Shown piece by piece: positions 53,588-63,003 of a DNA stretch of 64,000 nt. Each line of letters begins with the position of its first letter. Positions within the stretch are counted from its first letter, which is position 1. The DNA is from Salinarchaeum laminariae. GTDB lineage: Archaea > Halobacteriota > Halobacteria > Halobacteriales > Salinarchaeaceae. The translations under genes were made by a program, and so were the position numbers. The notes below the pieces were generated by a model. It worked only from the letters and a program-made list of their open reading frames with translations. It was not told where the DNA came from and did not search any database. The stretch lies in assembly GCF_023204835.1 (NCBI RefSeq), contig NZ_CP096270.1, forward strand, positions 1,922,001 to 1,986,000, written 5' to 3'.

Positions 53588-56311
53588 ATGACCGTGCGCG
53601 CATCTACGCGAACGGTGAAACAGTGGTCCGTCGCGCTTCTCGGCGTCGGGCTTCTCTGTGGATCGATCGTCACCGCCGTAGCCGCCGCGAGGGGTCTCTT
53701 CTTGGAGACGGGTGCGGTCGTGGTGCTAGTCGGGACGTCGGTGGGCGTCACGGCGTACGGCGTTTGGTTGCTGTACCGGGGAGCCACGCCGGACTGGACG
53801 TTCTCCATCGCCAGGTGGGTTGGGGGAACGGTCGTGGGAAGTACACTCCTCGGCGCCCTGACGATCCTTCTCCTCGCCGACGGAGTATCGGTCGGACTGC
53901 TCGCCGGGATGGTGGCATACTTCGGAACGATCGGCGGCGGAATCGGTGTCCTGCTCGGGTACAACGACGCCCGCCGACGCGAGCAGGCATCGGAAGCCCG
54001 ATCGGTCCGCGCGGCGATCGAGGAGTCGACCGACGCCATCGCGATCGTCGGTCCCGATGGCACGTTTTCGCTCGTCAACGACGCGTTTCTCGAACTCCAC
54101 CGGTTCGACTCTCGAGACGAGGTACTGGGGGAAGACTGGCGAATCCGATATCCTGATGACGACGCAGAACACGTCGAGACGGAGATCGCCCCGGAGCTAG
54201 AGGAAACCGGCACGTGGCGGGGCGAGACCACCGGTGTCCGCGCCGACGGCGAGCAGTTCACGCAGGAGCTCTCCCTCTCGGCGCTCGACGACGGTCAGGT
54301 CGTCGCGATCGTCAGAGACGTCAGCGAGCGAAAGCGCCGTGATCGTGAGGTCGAACAGCTCGCCCTCGAGGGGACGGGCATGGGGATCTGGGAGTGGCAG
54401 TTCGCGACGGACGAGGTCGTCTGGAACGAGAGCCTCGAACAGCTCGTCGGCCTGGATGCTGGCTCGTTCGGCGGGACGTTCGACGACTTCGCCGAGTTCG
54501 TTCATCCCGACGACGTGTCGGCCATGCAATCCGCAGTCGAGGAAGCCCTCGACGGCGGTGAGATGTACCAGACCGAGTTCCGGATGGAGCGGACCGATGG
54601 GACGGTCATGTGGGCCGAGGCGCGTGGGCGCCTCATCGGTTCGGGCGACGACCGTCGTATGGTCGGGATCCTTGCGGACGTCACCGACCGCAAACAGCGG
54701 GTCTCTGCGCTGGAGGAGACGTCCAGCAGGCTCCACCTCGCGCTCGGCGGCGCGAGTCCGGCGATCTGGGAGTGGAACGTCGACACGGACGAACTGGTCT
54801 GGAACGAGAGCATGCACGGGATCCTCGGCTACGATCCGGGCGAGTTCTCCGGTGACTTCACGGAGTTCGTGGAGATGATTCATCCGGACGATCACGCCAC
54901 CGTCTTCGAGGGCGTCGCGGAGGCACGCAACGCCGATTCGGTGACCTCAGTCGACGTTCGGGTCGCTGACAAGTCTGGCGAGTATCGCTGGATCGATCTT
55001 CGGGGGAAGATCGTCGAGGACGACGGAGCGACGAAGATGATCGGGCTCGCGCGGGACGTGACCGATCGCGAAACGTACCGCCACGAGCTCGAACGACGTC
55101 GCGAGATGATCGAACGGCTCCACGAGGCAACCAGGACGGTGATCGACGCCGCAGACGTCGACGCCGTCTGTGAGGCTGCCGCAGCGGCCGCGGGCGAACT
55201 GCTCGATGCGCCACTCGTTGGCATCTGGCTGGTCGACGACGCTGGCGAACGGCTCCTTCCCGCTGCGGCCTCCGACGCTGCGATCGAGGAGTTCGGTGAG
55301 CCCCCAACGTACACGAGCGACAGCCAGAGCAAATCGTGGGAAGCCTTCGCATCGGGCGAGGTGTTCGTTCTCGAGAATCCGGACGCCAGCGACGGCGCCC
55401 TCAACCCCGACACGACGGTCGAACACGAGATCGTGCTACCGATCGGCGATATCGGCGTGATGAACGTCGGGACCACTGGGGACCGGCCGTTCGACGAAGT
55501 GGACGTCTACGGCGCCCGAGTGCTCGCCTCCAACCTCGTCGCCGTGATCGATCGGGCCCGTCGCGAGGAGGAGCTTCGCCGTCAGACCGACCAGCTCGAG
55601 TTCTTCAGCTCCATCCTCCGCCACGACGTGCTCAACGGCATGACGGTGATTCGCTCGCGCGCCGAGATCCTCGCCGAGCAAACCACCGGCCAACAGCAGG
55701 AGTACGCCGAAACGATCGTGAAGTGGTGTGGCAACGTGACCGACGTCACAGGTCGCGTCCAGCGCGTCATCGAGGCGTTGACCGCGCCAGAGGCGTCGAC
55801 GTCGCTCTCGACCACGGACGTGACGGCGCTGATCGACGAGCAACTCGATCGGCTTCGGACCACGCATACGCACGCGACGTTCGAGCGAGATCTGCCCGAG
55901 ACCGCCTCCGTCGAGGCCGACGAACTCCTCTCGGACGTCCTCGGAAATCTGTTGACCAACGCCATCGAGCACAACGAGGGCGAGATTACGGTGCGAACGA
56001 GCGTCGAGGTGGGCGAGGAGTTCGTTACGATCGAGATCGCCGACGACGGTAGCGGTGTTCCCGACGACAGAAAGGAGACGATCTTCCGCCGTGGCGAGAC
56101 CGGACACGCCAAAGAGACCGGATCGGGTTTCGGTCTCTTCTTCGTCGACGCGATGGTCGGCCGCTACGGGGGAGAGGTCAGTGTCGTCGACAACGAAGCG
56201 GGTGGTGCCACCTTCGTCGTGGAGCTCTCCCGCGATATCCAGATGGCGACGGGTGATTCGACCGTCGCAGATCCGGCTCACAGCCCCGAATCGTCCAGTG
56301 ACGGCCCATAG
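53588..56311 (+). CDS. Membrane PAS/GAF sensor histidine kinase
   Basis: A 907-residue sensor. Order: four membrane helices (about 14-34, 41-63, 75-97, 102-124), a PAS domain (about 140-255), two PAS_3-type domains with closing VTDRK/VTDRE motifs (to about 500), a GAF domain (about 515-660), the HisKA-type box SILRHDVLNGM with the phospho-acceptor His near 679, and an HATPase (NLLTNAIEHNEG, DDGSGVPD, GSGFGLFF). Ligand or signal unknown; three PAS copies and GAF suggest redox, light or small-molecule sensing. The response regulator gene starts 60 bases downstream. Confidence 0.92.
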   Translation: MTVRASTRTVKQWSVALLGVGLLCGSIVTAVAAARGLFLETGAVVVLVGTSVGVTAYGVWLLYRGATPDWTFSIARWVGGTVVGSTLLGALTILLLADGVSVGLLAGMVAYFGTIGGGIGVLLGYNDARRREQASEARSVRAAIEESTDAIAIVGPDGTFSLVNDAFLELHRFDSRDEVLGEDWRIRYPDDDAEHVETEIAPELEETGTWRGETTGVRADGEQFTQELSLSALDDGQVVAIVRDVSERKRRDREVEQLALEGTGMGIWEWQFATDEVVWNESLEQLVGLDAGSFGGTFDDFAEFVHPDDVSAMQSAVEEALDGGEMYQTEFRMERTDGTVMWAEARGRLIGSGDDRRMVGILADVTDRKQRVSALEETSSRLHLALGGASPAIWEWNVDTDELVWNESMHGILGYDPGEFSGDFTEFVEMIHPDDHATVFEGVAEARNADSVTSVDVRVADKSGEYRWIDLRGKIVEDDGATKMIGLARDVTDRETYRHELERRREMIERLHEATRTVIDAADVDAVCEAAAAAAGELLDAPLVGIWLVDDAGERLLPAAASDAAIEEFGEPPTYTSDSQSKSWEAFASGEVFVLENPDASDGALNPDTTVEHEIVLPIGDIGVMNVGTTGDRPFDEVDVYGARVLASNLVAVIDRARREEELRRQTDQLEFFSSILRHDVLNGMTVIRSRAEILAEQTTGQQQEYAETIVKWCGNVTDVTGRVQRVIEALTAPEASTSLSTTDVTALIDEQLDRLRTTHTHATFERDLPETASVEADELLSDVLGNLLTNAIEHNEGEITVRTSVEVGEEFVTIEIADDGSGVPDDRKETIFRRGETGHAKETGSGFGLFFVDAMVGRYGGEVSVVDNEAGGATFVVELSRDIQMATGDSTVADPAHSPESSSDGP

Positions 56312-56371
56312 CATGACGTATCTCGACGCCAATACCGAACCATATCCAGCCATGACATCGGACAACTCACT

Positions 56372-56998
56372 ATGACGGAGACAGACGCACCGGTCGTCCT
56401 GATCGTCGAAGACGAGCCAGACGTCGCCGAGACGTATCAGATCTGGCTACAGGGAAGCTACGACGTTCGCACCGCCGAGACCGGTGACGCGGCGCTAGCC
56501 GCAGTCGACGACGACGTCGACGTCGTCCTCCTCGACCGGATGATGCCGGGCATGAGCGGTGCGGACGTGCTCTCTGCCATCCGATCGAGGGGGATCGACA
56601 CCCGCGTCGCGATGGTCAGTGCGGTCGACCCGGACTTCGACGTCGTCGAGATGGGGTTCGACGAGTACGTGACGAAACCGCCGACGCGGGATGGGCTGCT
56701 GGAGACCATCGAGACGCTGCTCGATCGTGCCGAGCAATCGGAGGCGCTTCAGGAGTACTACTCGCTCGTCGCCAGACGGAGCGCACTCGAGACCGAGAAG
56801 ACCGAGGCAAAACTCGAAGATAGCGAGGAGTACGCGCGGCTGAACGAACGCATCGACGCGCAACGCGAAGAGGCCGACGAGACACTTGGGGACATGGAGT
56901 CGGATCTCGAGTTCGTGAGCGCAGTCAGGGAGCTATCGGAACTGACTGAAGATGCGGCGGGCGAGGAGGGAGCGGATCAGCTGGGTGATGAGGAGTGA
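56372..56998 (+). CDS. HalX-type response regulator
   Basis: A 208-residue protein. The receiver domain has the acidic pair in VEDEPD, phospho-acceptor Asp55 (LLDRMMPG), and the conserved Lys in VTKPP. From about residue 130 the HalX region follows (ALQEYYSLVARRSALETEK...), a helical haloarchaeal domain. There is no DNA-binding domain. Its TGA is overlapped by the next gene's GTG (GTGA), so the products are likely made together. Confidence 0.92.
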   Translation: MTETDAPVVLIVEDEPDVAETYQIWLQGSYDVRTAETGDAALAAVDDDVDVVLLDRMMPGMSGADVLSAIRSRGIDTRVAMVSAVDPDFDVVEMGFDEYVTKPPTRDGLLETIETLLDRAEQSEALQEYYSLVARRSALETEKTEAKLEDSEEYARLNERIDAQREEADETLGDMESDLEFVSAVRELSELTEDAAGEEGADQLGDEE

Positions 56999-57660
56999 GT
57001 TCTACCTACGACGTTTCTGGGGTACTTCCAGGAGACGAACTCGACGAACTGCCGCCGGGGACGACCGTGTTGATCAGTGGGCCATCGCTCGTCGGCAAGC
57101 GACAGATCGCAATCGAGATGCTCGCCGCCGGGAACGGGGACGGCGACGGCATGTTACTCGTGACGACCAAGACAAGCGCCGCCTCGATCCTTCGGGATTT
57201 CGAACGGATCCAGCCCGAGTTCGATCGCAATCGGGTGGGGCTGATCGACAGTTCTGGCACCGACGATCGCGACGGCATTCGGGAGGTCGCGACGGAGTAC
57301 GTCGGGTCCCCCGGCGATCTGACCGGCATCTCCATCGGCACGGCGAAACTGACGAAACGGTTCGCCGACAGAGGCGTCGCCAACGTCAGGCACGGACTCG
57401 TCTCGATCTCGACGTTGTTGCAGTATCTCGACGTCGAGACCGTGTTCAAGTTCCTCCACATCTACACGAACCGGGTGGAATCCAGCGGTGGATTCGCCGT
57501 GTTCACGCTCGACGACGATAGTCACGACCAACAGACGGTCAACACGTTGACTGGTGAGTTCGACGGCGTCGTCCAGCTTCGCGAGACGGAGGAGGGAGCG
57601 GTCGAGTACCGCGTTCGCGGGTTCGGTAGGTCGCCGTCCCGGTGGACGCCACTCGAATAG
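56995..57660 (+). CDS. RecA/KaiC-like ATPase-fold protein with altered P-loop
   Basis: A 221-residue protein with the layout of haloarchaeal RecA-superfamily signalling proteins: GPSLVGKRQIAIEML in the P-loop position (GKR instead of GKS/T), MLLVTTKTSAASIL, LVSISTLLQYLD and FAVFTLDDDSHDQQTVNTL. GKR may still bind nucleotide but hydrolysis is doubtful. It overlaps the response regulator by four bases, so the likely role is signal output or partner of the two-component pair. Exact function unknown. Confidence 0.75.
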   Translation: MSSTYDVSGVLPGDELDELPPGTTVLISGPSLVGKRQIAIEMLAAGNGDGDGMLLVTTKTSAASILRDFERIQPEFDRNRVGLIDSSGTDDRDGIREVATEYVGSPGDLTGISIGTAKLTKRFADRGVANVRHGLVSISTLLQYLDVETVFKFLHIYTNRVESSGGFAVFTLDDDSHDQQTVNTLTGEFDGVVQLRETEEGAVEYRVRGFGRSPSRWTPLE

Positions 57661-57744
57661 GCTGCCACGTCTGTCCCGGAAAAACGCTTCTCAAAAGCGC
57701 GCACGTGCCAGTCGATTCGACCGGGCCGATCCGCGAGGGATGAC

Positions 57745-58998
57745 CTAGCCGTCCATCCGCTCGGCCGCGCGTTCGAGCGCCTCGACTCCGACGAGCCCTT
57801 CGCCGGTCAGCGCACGGAGATAGGCACCGCCGGCGATCGAGAGGTGGTCGAAGCCGGATTCCTCGAGCCCGTACATCGAGACGGTTCGGGACGTGTCGCC
57901 GCCCCCGACGACGCAGAAGCCATCGGACTCGCCAGCCGCACGGAGCACCTCGACGGTCCCGTAGCTGAACCGTTCGTCCTCGAAGACGCCCAGCGCCCCC
58001 TTCACGAGCACCGCGGCGGAGTCCTCGACGATCGGCTGGTATAGCTCGACGGTCTCGTGACCGACGTCCATGTAGGAGACGGTCTTCTCCTCGACGTCGG
58101 CGACGGCGTGTTCGGCGCGCTCGCCGTTCTCGTCCTCGTACGCGAGATCGACGGGCGTCTCGATGCGGTCACCGAAGCGCTCGAGGACGTCGTCGATGAG
58201 ATCGGCGTTCTTCTCGTAGTTGTCGTCGTAGAGATCGGGACCGTCCTCGAGATCGTGGCCGACGGGGTGGCCCTTCGCACGGAGGAACAGTTCACCGACG
58301 ACGCCGCCGAGCAGGAAGGTGTCTACCGTATCTTCGAGGTTGTCCATCGCCGCGATGACGTCCTCGGCCTTCGTTCCGCCGAGCACCATCGTCACGTCGC
58401 CGTCGAACTCGCGGCGCTCGACGGAGGTGTTGTACTCGTACTCGTCGGCCATGACGGGGCCAGCGTAGGCGTCCATCACTTCGGGGAAGCCGACGATCGA
58501 CGCGTGGGATCGGTGCGCGACGGAGTAACCGTCGTTGGCGTAGGCGTCGAAGGCGTTGGCGAGCGTGCGCACGAACTCCGTCTGTGCCTTGACTTCCGGC
58601 GGCTCTTCGGGCAGCTCGCCGTCGGTCATTCGGACGTTCTCCAGCAGGATGGCGTCGCCGGGATCCTCTACGCCCGTTCCAGATTCGAGTTCTGTGATTG
58701 CCTCGATGGCCTCCTCGCCGAACGTCGAGGGGACGTAGCTGATCTCCTCGCCGACGAGTTCGGAGAGGACGTCAGCGTGCTGTTCCAGCGTGACGAACGT
58801 GTCGCGACCGGGACGACCCTGGTGGGCCATGATCGCGAGAGCGTGCCCGTCGTCGAGCAGCTCGCGGATCGATTCGGCGTGTCGCTCGAAGCGGCGCGTG
58901 GACTGGACTGCGCCGTCTTCGATCGGGGCGTTGACGTCGATCCGGACCAGCAGACGCTGGCCGGCGTCGAGGTCGTCGGTGGTGTGGAAGCCTGCCAT
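57745..58998 (-). CDS. pgk: Phosphoglycerate kinase
   Basis: A 417-residue glycolytic/gluconeogenic kinase (1,3-bisphosphoglycerate + ADP = 3-phosphoglycerate + ATP). Seen: RIDVNAPIEDG, the substrate loop AHQGRPGR, ILLENVRM, VLGGTKAED, and GGGDTSRTVS at the nucleotide phosphate loop. The start at 58998 (MAGFHTTDDL) is nine codons in from an upstream alternative. It lies 103 bases downstream of gapI on the same strand. Confidence 0.96.
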   Translation of the reverse strand: MAGFHTTDDLDAGQRLLVRIDVNAPIEDGAVQSTRRFERHAESIRELLDDGHALAIMAHQGRPGRDTFVTLEQHADVLSELVGEEISYVPSTFGEEAIEAITELESGTGVEDPGDAILLENVRMTDGELPEEPPEVKAQTEFVRTLANAFDAYANDGYSVAHRSHASIVGFPEVMDAYAGPVMADEYEYNTSVERREFDGDVTMVLGGTKAEDVIAAMDNLEDTVDTFLLGGVVGELFLRAKGHPVGHDLEDGPDLYDDNYEKNADLIDDVLERFGDRIETPVDLAYEDENGERAEHAVADVEEKTVSYMDVGHETVELYQPIVEDSAAVLVKGALGVFEDERFSYGTVEVLRAAGESDGFCVVGGGDTSRTVSMYGLEESGFDHLSIAGGAYLRALTGEGLVGVEALERAAERMDG

Positions 58999-59101
58999 GC
59001 TCGTTACTGTACGCGAACGGGGCAAAAAAGCGCCGAATCGGGGAACCGATCGATTCGAACGATCCGACGGAAAACGACGCGGCCTGCGTCTGTATCCGAG
59101 A

Positions 59102-60127
59102 TCAGGCCTCGGCTGCGGCCTCGGCGGTCACGTAGGCTGCGAGGTCGAGCATCCGGTTCGCGAAGCCGAACTCGTTGTCGTACCAGGCGAGCACCTTCAC
59201 CTGATCGCCCATGACCATCGTCGAGTTGGCGTCGACGATCGAGGAGTAGGGCTCACCGACGATGTCGCTCGAGACGACTTCGTCCTCGGTGTAGCCGAGC
59301 ACGCCCTCGAGGTCGCCTGCGGCGGCCTGTTCGAGTACTGCGTTGACCTCTGCCTCGGTGACGTCGGCGTCGAGGGTGACGACGAAGTCCGTAATCGATC
59401 CGTCGGGGACCGGGACGCGCATCGCCATACCGTCGAGTTTCCCCTCGAGTTGCGGGAGCACCTCGGTAGTCGCCTGTGCGGCGCCGGTCGAGGTCGGAAC
59501 GATGTTCTCGGCTGCCGCGCGGCCTCGTCGACGCTTGGCCTTCGGGCCGTCGATGAGGTTCTGGGAGCCAGTGTAGGCGTGTGTCGTCGTCAGGACGCCG
59601 GACTCGATGCCGAACTCGTCGTCGAGCACCTTCGCGACCGGGGAGATGGAGTTCGTCGTACAGGAGGCGTTGGAGACGACGTCCTCACCGTCGTACTCGT
59701 CGTGGTTGACGCCGTAGACGACCGTCAGGACCTCTTTCTCGCCCTTGGGCGGTGCCGAGATAATCGTCTTGTCTGCGCCTGCCTCCACGTGCTTGCTCGC
59801 GTCCTCGTGGGTGCGGAACAGGCCAGTGGCCTCGAATGCGACGTCGACGTCGAGGTCGTCCCAGGGGAGTTCGGCGGGATTCTTCTCGGAGAAGGTCGGG
59901 TACGTGGTGCCGTCGACGACGATGTCCCCGCCGTCGATCTCGACGCCCTCGGTCGTCCCGTGGACGGTGTCGTACTCGAGGAGGTACGCCATGTCGTCGA
60001 CGTCCATGACGTCGTTGATGCCGACGATATCGACCTGGTCGCTGTCCAGTGCCGCACGAAAGACGTTGCGGCCGATGCGTCCGAAGCCGTTCAGTCCGAC
60101 GCGCACGGAATCGCTCGAGGTGCTCAT
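59102..60127 (-). CDS. gapI: Type I glyceraldehyde-3-phosphate dehydrogenase
   Basis: A 341-residue bacterial-type GAPDH. NAD fold RVGLNGFGRIGR, catalytic Cys156 in SNASCTTNS, His in TTTHAYTGSQNL, and WYDNEFGFANRM at the C terminus. In Haloferax volcanii the type I enzyme serves glycolysis and a type II enzyme gluconeogenesis (established knowledge). It precedes pgk on the same strand, so glycolytic genes are together. Divergent from gapII with 213 bases between. Confidence 0.95.
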   Translation of the reverse strand: MSTSSDSVRVGLNGFGRIGRNVFRAALDSDQVDIVGINDVMDVDDMAYLLEYDTVHGTTEGVEIDGGDIVVDGTTYPTFSEKNPAELPWDDLDVDVAFEATGLFRTHEDASKHVEAGADKTIISAPPKGEKEVLTVVYGVNHDEYDGEDVVSNASCTTNSISPVAKVLDDEFGIESGVLTTTHAYTGSQNLIDGPKAKRRRGRAAAENIVPTSTGAAQATTEVLPQLEGKLDGMAMRVPVPDGSITDFVVTLDADVTEAEVNAVLEQAAAGDLEGVLGYTEDEVVSSDIVGEPYSSIVDANSTMVMGDQVKVLAWYDNEFGFANRMLDLAAYVTAEAAAEA

Positions 60128-60310
60128 GGTCGAATGTTCGTGCAGTGCGGGTAAAGTATTTGTCTAATGGACTGGGCCGTACGCTGCTGGACGACTGTGG
60201 TGGCTGCACTTGCTCCCCGGACGCTTCGCCCGATTTTGGTCCGGCCGGCCCCGCTGTTGTCGCCCGGGTACTCTATTCCGAGTAGGGATCTATAATGATC
60301 TTTAGGAATG

Positions 60311-60317
60311 TTTATGG
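60311..60317 (+). promoter_or_regulatory. TATA box of gapII
   Basis: TTTATGG at 24-30 bases before the ATG at 60341, a leaderless-type spacing. The gap between gapI and gapII should also hold the gapI promoter; no clear operator was seen. Confidence 0.5.
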
Positions 60318-60340
60318 TGTCGGCAGCCGGATCGTTGTGC

Positions 60341-61411
60341 ATGGTAGGCGTCGGCGTCAACGGCTACGGTACCATCGGCAAACGCGTCGCGGACGCGATA
60401 GCAACACAGCCGGACATGGACGTGGTGGGCGTCGCAAAACGCTCCCCCGACGCCGGCGCCCGGAGTGCGCTGTCGAAGGGGTTCTCGGTCTACGCGCCGG
60501 CCGAGCGAGCGGACCGCTTCGACGAGGCAGGGATCCCGCTCTCGGGACCGGTCGAGTCGCTGATCGACGAGAGCGACGTGATCGTCGACGCGACGCCGGG
60601 CGGCGTCGGTGAGCAGAACGCACCCCAGTACGCGGCTCGTGACACGCCGGCTATCTTCCAGGGCGCGGAACGACACGACGTCGCCGACGCGAGCTTCGTC
60701 GCCCGCGCGAATTTCGACGATGCGATCGGTGCCGATCGGGTGCGCGTCGTCTCCTGTAACACGACCGGGCTCGCCCGGCTGCTCGCGCCGCTCGACGACG
60801 CCTGGGGCGTCGAGCGCGCCCGCGTAACGCTCGTACGCCGGGGTGGCGATCCCGCCCAGCCCGACCGCGGCCCGATCGACGACATCCTGCCGGACCCGAT
60901 CGAGATTCCCTCCCACCACGGCCCCGACGTGCGAACGGTCCTCCCCGACGTCGACGTCGACACGATGGGCGTGACGGTGCCGGCGACGCGGATGCACCTC
61001 CACGCGGTTTCCGTTACGCTGGACGAGGCCGCGCCCGATCTCGACGAAGCGACGGTCCGTGACCGCCTCGCTGCGGAGCCGCGGCTGTTCCTCGTCCCCG
61101 GCGACCTCGGCGTCGAGAGCTGTGGCGGCCTCAAGGAGATCGCCAAGGACGCCGACCGGCCGCGAGGTGACGTCTGGGAGAACTGCGTCTGGGCCGATTC
61201 GATCTCCGTCTCGGACGGGGAGATCAGCTGTTTCCAGGCGATTCACCAGGAGGCCGACGTCGTCCCGGAGAACGTCGACGCCGTCCGAGCGGTCACGGGC
61301 CTGGCCGACGCCGATCGGAGCCGGCGAATGACGAACGTCGCACTCGGTCTCGACGACCGGCCCGTCGGACCCGCACGGGACGTGCGAGAGGCCGGTGCTG
61401 CGGACGATTGA
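60341..61411 (+). CDS. gapII: Type II (archaeal) glyceraldehyde-3-phosphate dehydrogenase
   Basis: A 356-residue archaeal-type GAPDH: GVNGYGTIGKRVADAI, DATPGGVG, catalytic Cys139 in VVSCNTTGL, and RRGGDPAQPDRGPIDDI, with HHGPDV downstream. Type II enzymes use NAD(P) and in Haloferax act in gluconeogenesis. It stands divergent from the type I gene, so direction of flux can be set by which of the two is expressed. Confidence 0.95.
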   Translation: MVGVGVNGYGTIGKRVADAIATQPDMDVVGVAKRSPDAGARSALSKGFSVYAPAERADRFDEAGIPLSGPVESLIDESDVIVDATPGGVGEQNAPQYAARDTPAIFQGAERHDVADASFVARANFDDAIGADRVRVVSCNTTGLARLLAPLDDAWGVERARVTLVRRGGDPAQPDRGPIDDILPDPIEIPSHHGPDVRTVLPDVDVDTMGVTVPATRMHLHAVSVTLDEAAPDLDEATVRDRLAAEPRLFLVPGDLGVESCGGLKEIAKDADRPRGDVWENCVWADSISVSDGEISCFQAIHQEADVVPENVDAVRAVTGLADADRSRRMTNVALGLDDRPVGPARDVREAGAADD

Positions 61412-61595
61412 GTTCGGTCTCTGCGCGACGCGCACGACTCCGATATACCGACCGTTTCAGGCCCAACTGAATATCACGAAACTCTATTTCGTTTTCATTC
61501 TGTTTGCGTCCCACGTCCGGCGATTGTCGAATCGAATTCTACACGATGAGAACGCAGCGAGAACACTTTTGAGGTAGCGTTGACACGAAGAATAT

Positions 61596-62441
61596 ATGAG
61601 CGCGTCCCTCGGTGACGACTCCGACGAGGAAACCTCCGAGGAGGTACCGCGAGCCGCCGATACGCCAGCGATTTCGGCGCCGACGGTCCTCGTAGCCGAC
61701 GGGCCGAACCGCGCCGATCGCTACGCATCGTGGATCGACTCGCCGTTCCCGGTCGAGACTGCGAACTCTCCCGCGGGCGCCAGTGAGCTGATCTCGCCGA
61801 AGATCGGTGTCGCGGTCCTCGGCGCCGGCGTCTCCGACGACAGTAAGCAGCAGCTCCTCGATAGTCTGGGGGTCAGAAACCCCTTTGCGCGGTCGATTCT
61901 CGTGCAGGGAGACGACGAGCCGCCGATGCTGGAGGGTGCTGGCTACGACATCTGCCTGTTCACACCACTCGAGGAGGACGACCTCAGGGAGGCCGTCAGT
62001 CGGCTTGCCCGTATCGCCACGTACGAGCGAGCCGTCTCGGCCTTCTTCGAGTACACGACCCACGCCGCGAACATGCAGGTCGGCAAGAGCGAGACGGCGC
62101 TTTCAGAGGACGAGACCTACCAGGACATCCAGGAGCGGATCGACCAGACGAAGGCGGCGCTCGAACGGATCAGGACCTCGATGGACGAGACCGACCGTCG
62201 CATCTTGATGGAGTCGCTCGAGGCGGATCCGGGTGCAGGATTCGCGAGCGAGGACGCCGGCGCCGGCGGGGGCCGACACCCCGACAAGTGCTCCGACTGC
62301 GGACTCGAATGGGGCACCAGCCACGGCGGCGGTCTGGCAAACGGGTACGAGCAACTCGGCGCCTTCGTCTGGAAATGTACGCGCTGTGGTAGCGTGCAGC
62401 AGGCTGCGAACGCGAGCCACCGCTGGCTCGCGCGTAGATAA
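61596..62441 (+). CDS. HalX-like protein with degenerate receiver and zinc ribbon
   Basis: A 281-residue protein. Residues about 30-140 follow a receiver fold (TVLVADGPNRADRYASWI...), but the strand that normally ends in the phospho-acceptor Asp reads IGVAVLGAG, so it should not be phosphorylated there. Residues about 145-210 are HalX-like (YERAVSAFFEYTT...YQDIQERIDQTKAALERI). The C terminus has a four-Cys zinc ribbon (CSDC near 231 and CTRC near 260). It may bind nucleic acid or protein. An ACACTTTT box lies about 32 bases upstream. Confidence 0.72.
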   Translation: MSASLGDDSDEETSEEVPRAADTPAISAPTVLVADGPNRADRYASWIDSPFPVETANSPAGASELISPKIGVAVLGAGVSDDSKQQLLDSLGVRNPFARSILVQGDDEPPMLEGAGYDICLFTPLEEDDLREAVSRLARIATYERAVSAFFEYTTHAANMQVGKSETALSEDETYQDIQERIDQTKAALERIRTSMDETDRRILMESLEADPGAGFASEDAGAGGGRHPDKCSDCGLEWGTSHGGGLANGYEQLGAFVWKCTRCGSVQQAANASHRWLARR

Positions 62442-62577
62442 TACGAAAGGCCTTGGCGGCGATCGTCGCACAGCGGCGCAAGGGCCTCGTCGTTGCTGCG
62501 CAGGTCGTTCTGTCGGTCCATGCGACACGATTGCACGGGGCAGAAGGCTTTTGCCGGGTGGGGTACCACCCACGCTC

Positions 62578-62955
62578 ATGCGCCGCGACGATCGGGATGA
62601 CCCATTCGACGACATTTTCCGCGAGATCGAGCGGCTGATGGACGACGTGATGACCGGCGGTGCCTCCACGATCGACGAGACGGGCTTTGGCGCCGACGCG
62701 CACGTCGACGTTCACGAGACAGAAGAGGAGGTGCGCGTCGTCGCGGACCTGCCCGGGGTCGAGCGCGACCACCTCTCCCTGCGGTGTGACGGCGAGATGC
62801 TCACCCTCGACGTCGAAAGCGAACAGCGCGCGCTACAGGAGCACATTACGCTCCCGACGACAGTCGACGAACACTCCGCGGACGCGTCGTTCAACAACGG
62901 CGTTCTCGAGGTCACGTTCGAGCGTACGGACGACTCGGCGTCGATCAGTCTGTAG
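62578..62955 (+). CDS. Small heat shock protein, Hsp20/alpha-crystallin family
   Basis: A 125-residue protein. The N-terminal segment DDPFDDIFREIERLMDDV leads to an alpha-crystallin domain: AHVDVHETEEEVRVVADLPGVERDHL, then LTLDVESEQRA and a closing FNNGVLEVTFER. A C-terminal SISL replaces the usual IxI anchor. It should act as an ATP-independent holdase. A GvpH-like relative is possible, but no gas vesicle genes are present. Confidence 0.88.
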   Translation: MRRDDRDDPFDDIFREIERLMDDVMTGGASTIDETGFGADAHVDVHETEEEVRVVADLPGVERDHLSLRCDGEMLTLDVESEQRALQEHITLPTTVDEHSADASFNNGVLEVTFERTDDSASISL

Positions 62956-63003
62956 CGATCGGCTGTAGCGGTATTCGCGGTCGCCGGCTCTCCTTGCGGA
63001 TTC

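Noticed and set aside
61412..61595. Gene or RNA in the AT-richer gap after gapII
   Set aside because: No frame of useful length or structure was seen; it most likely holds the promoter of the HalX-like gene.
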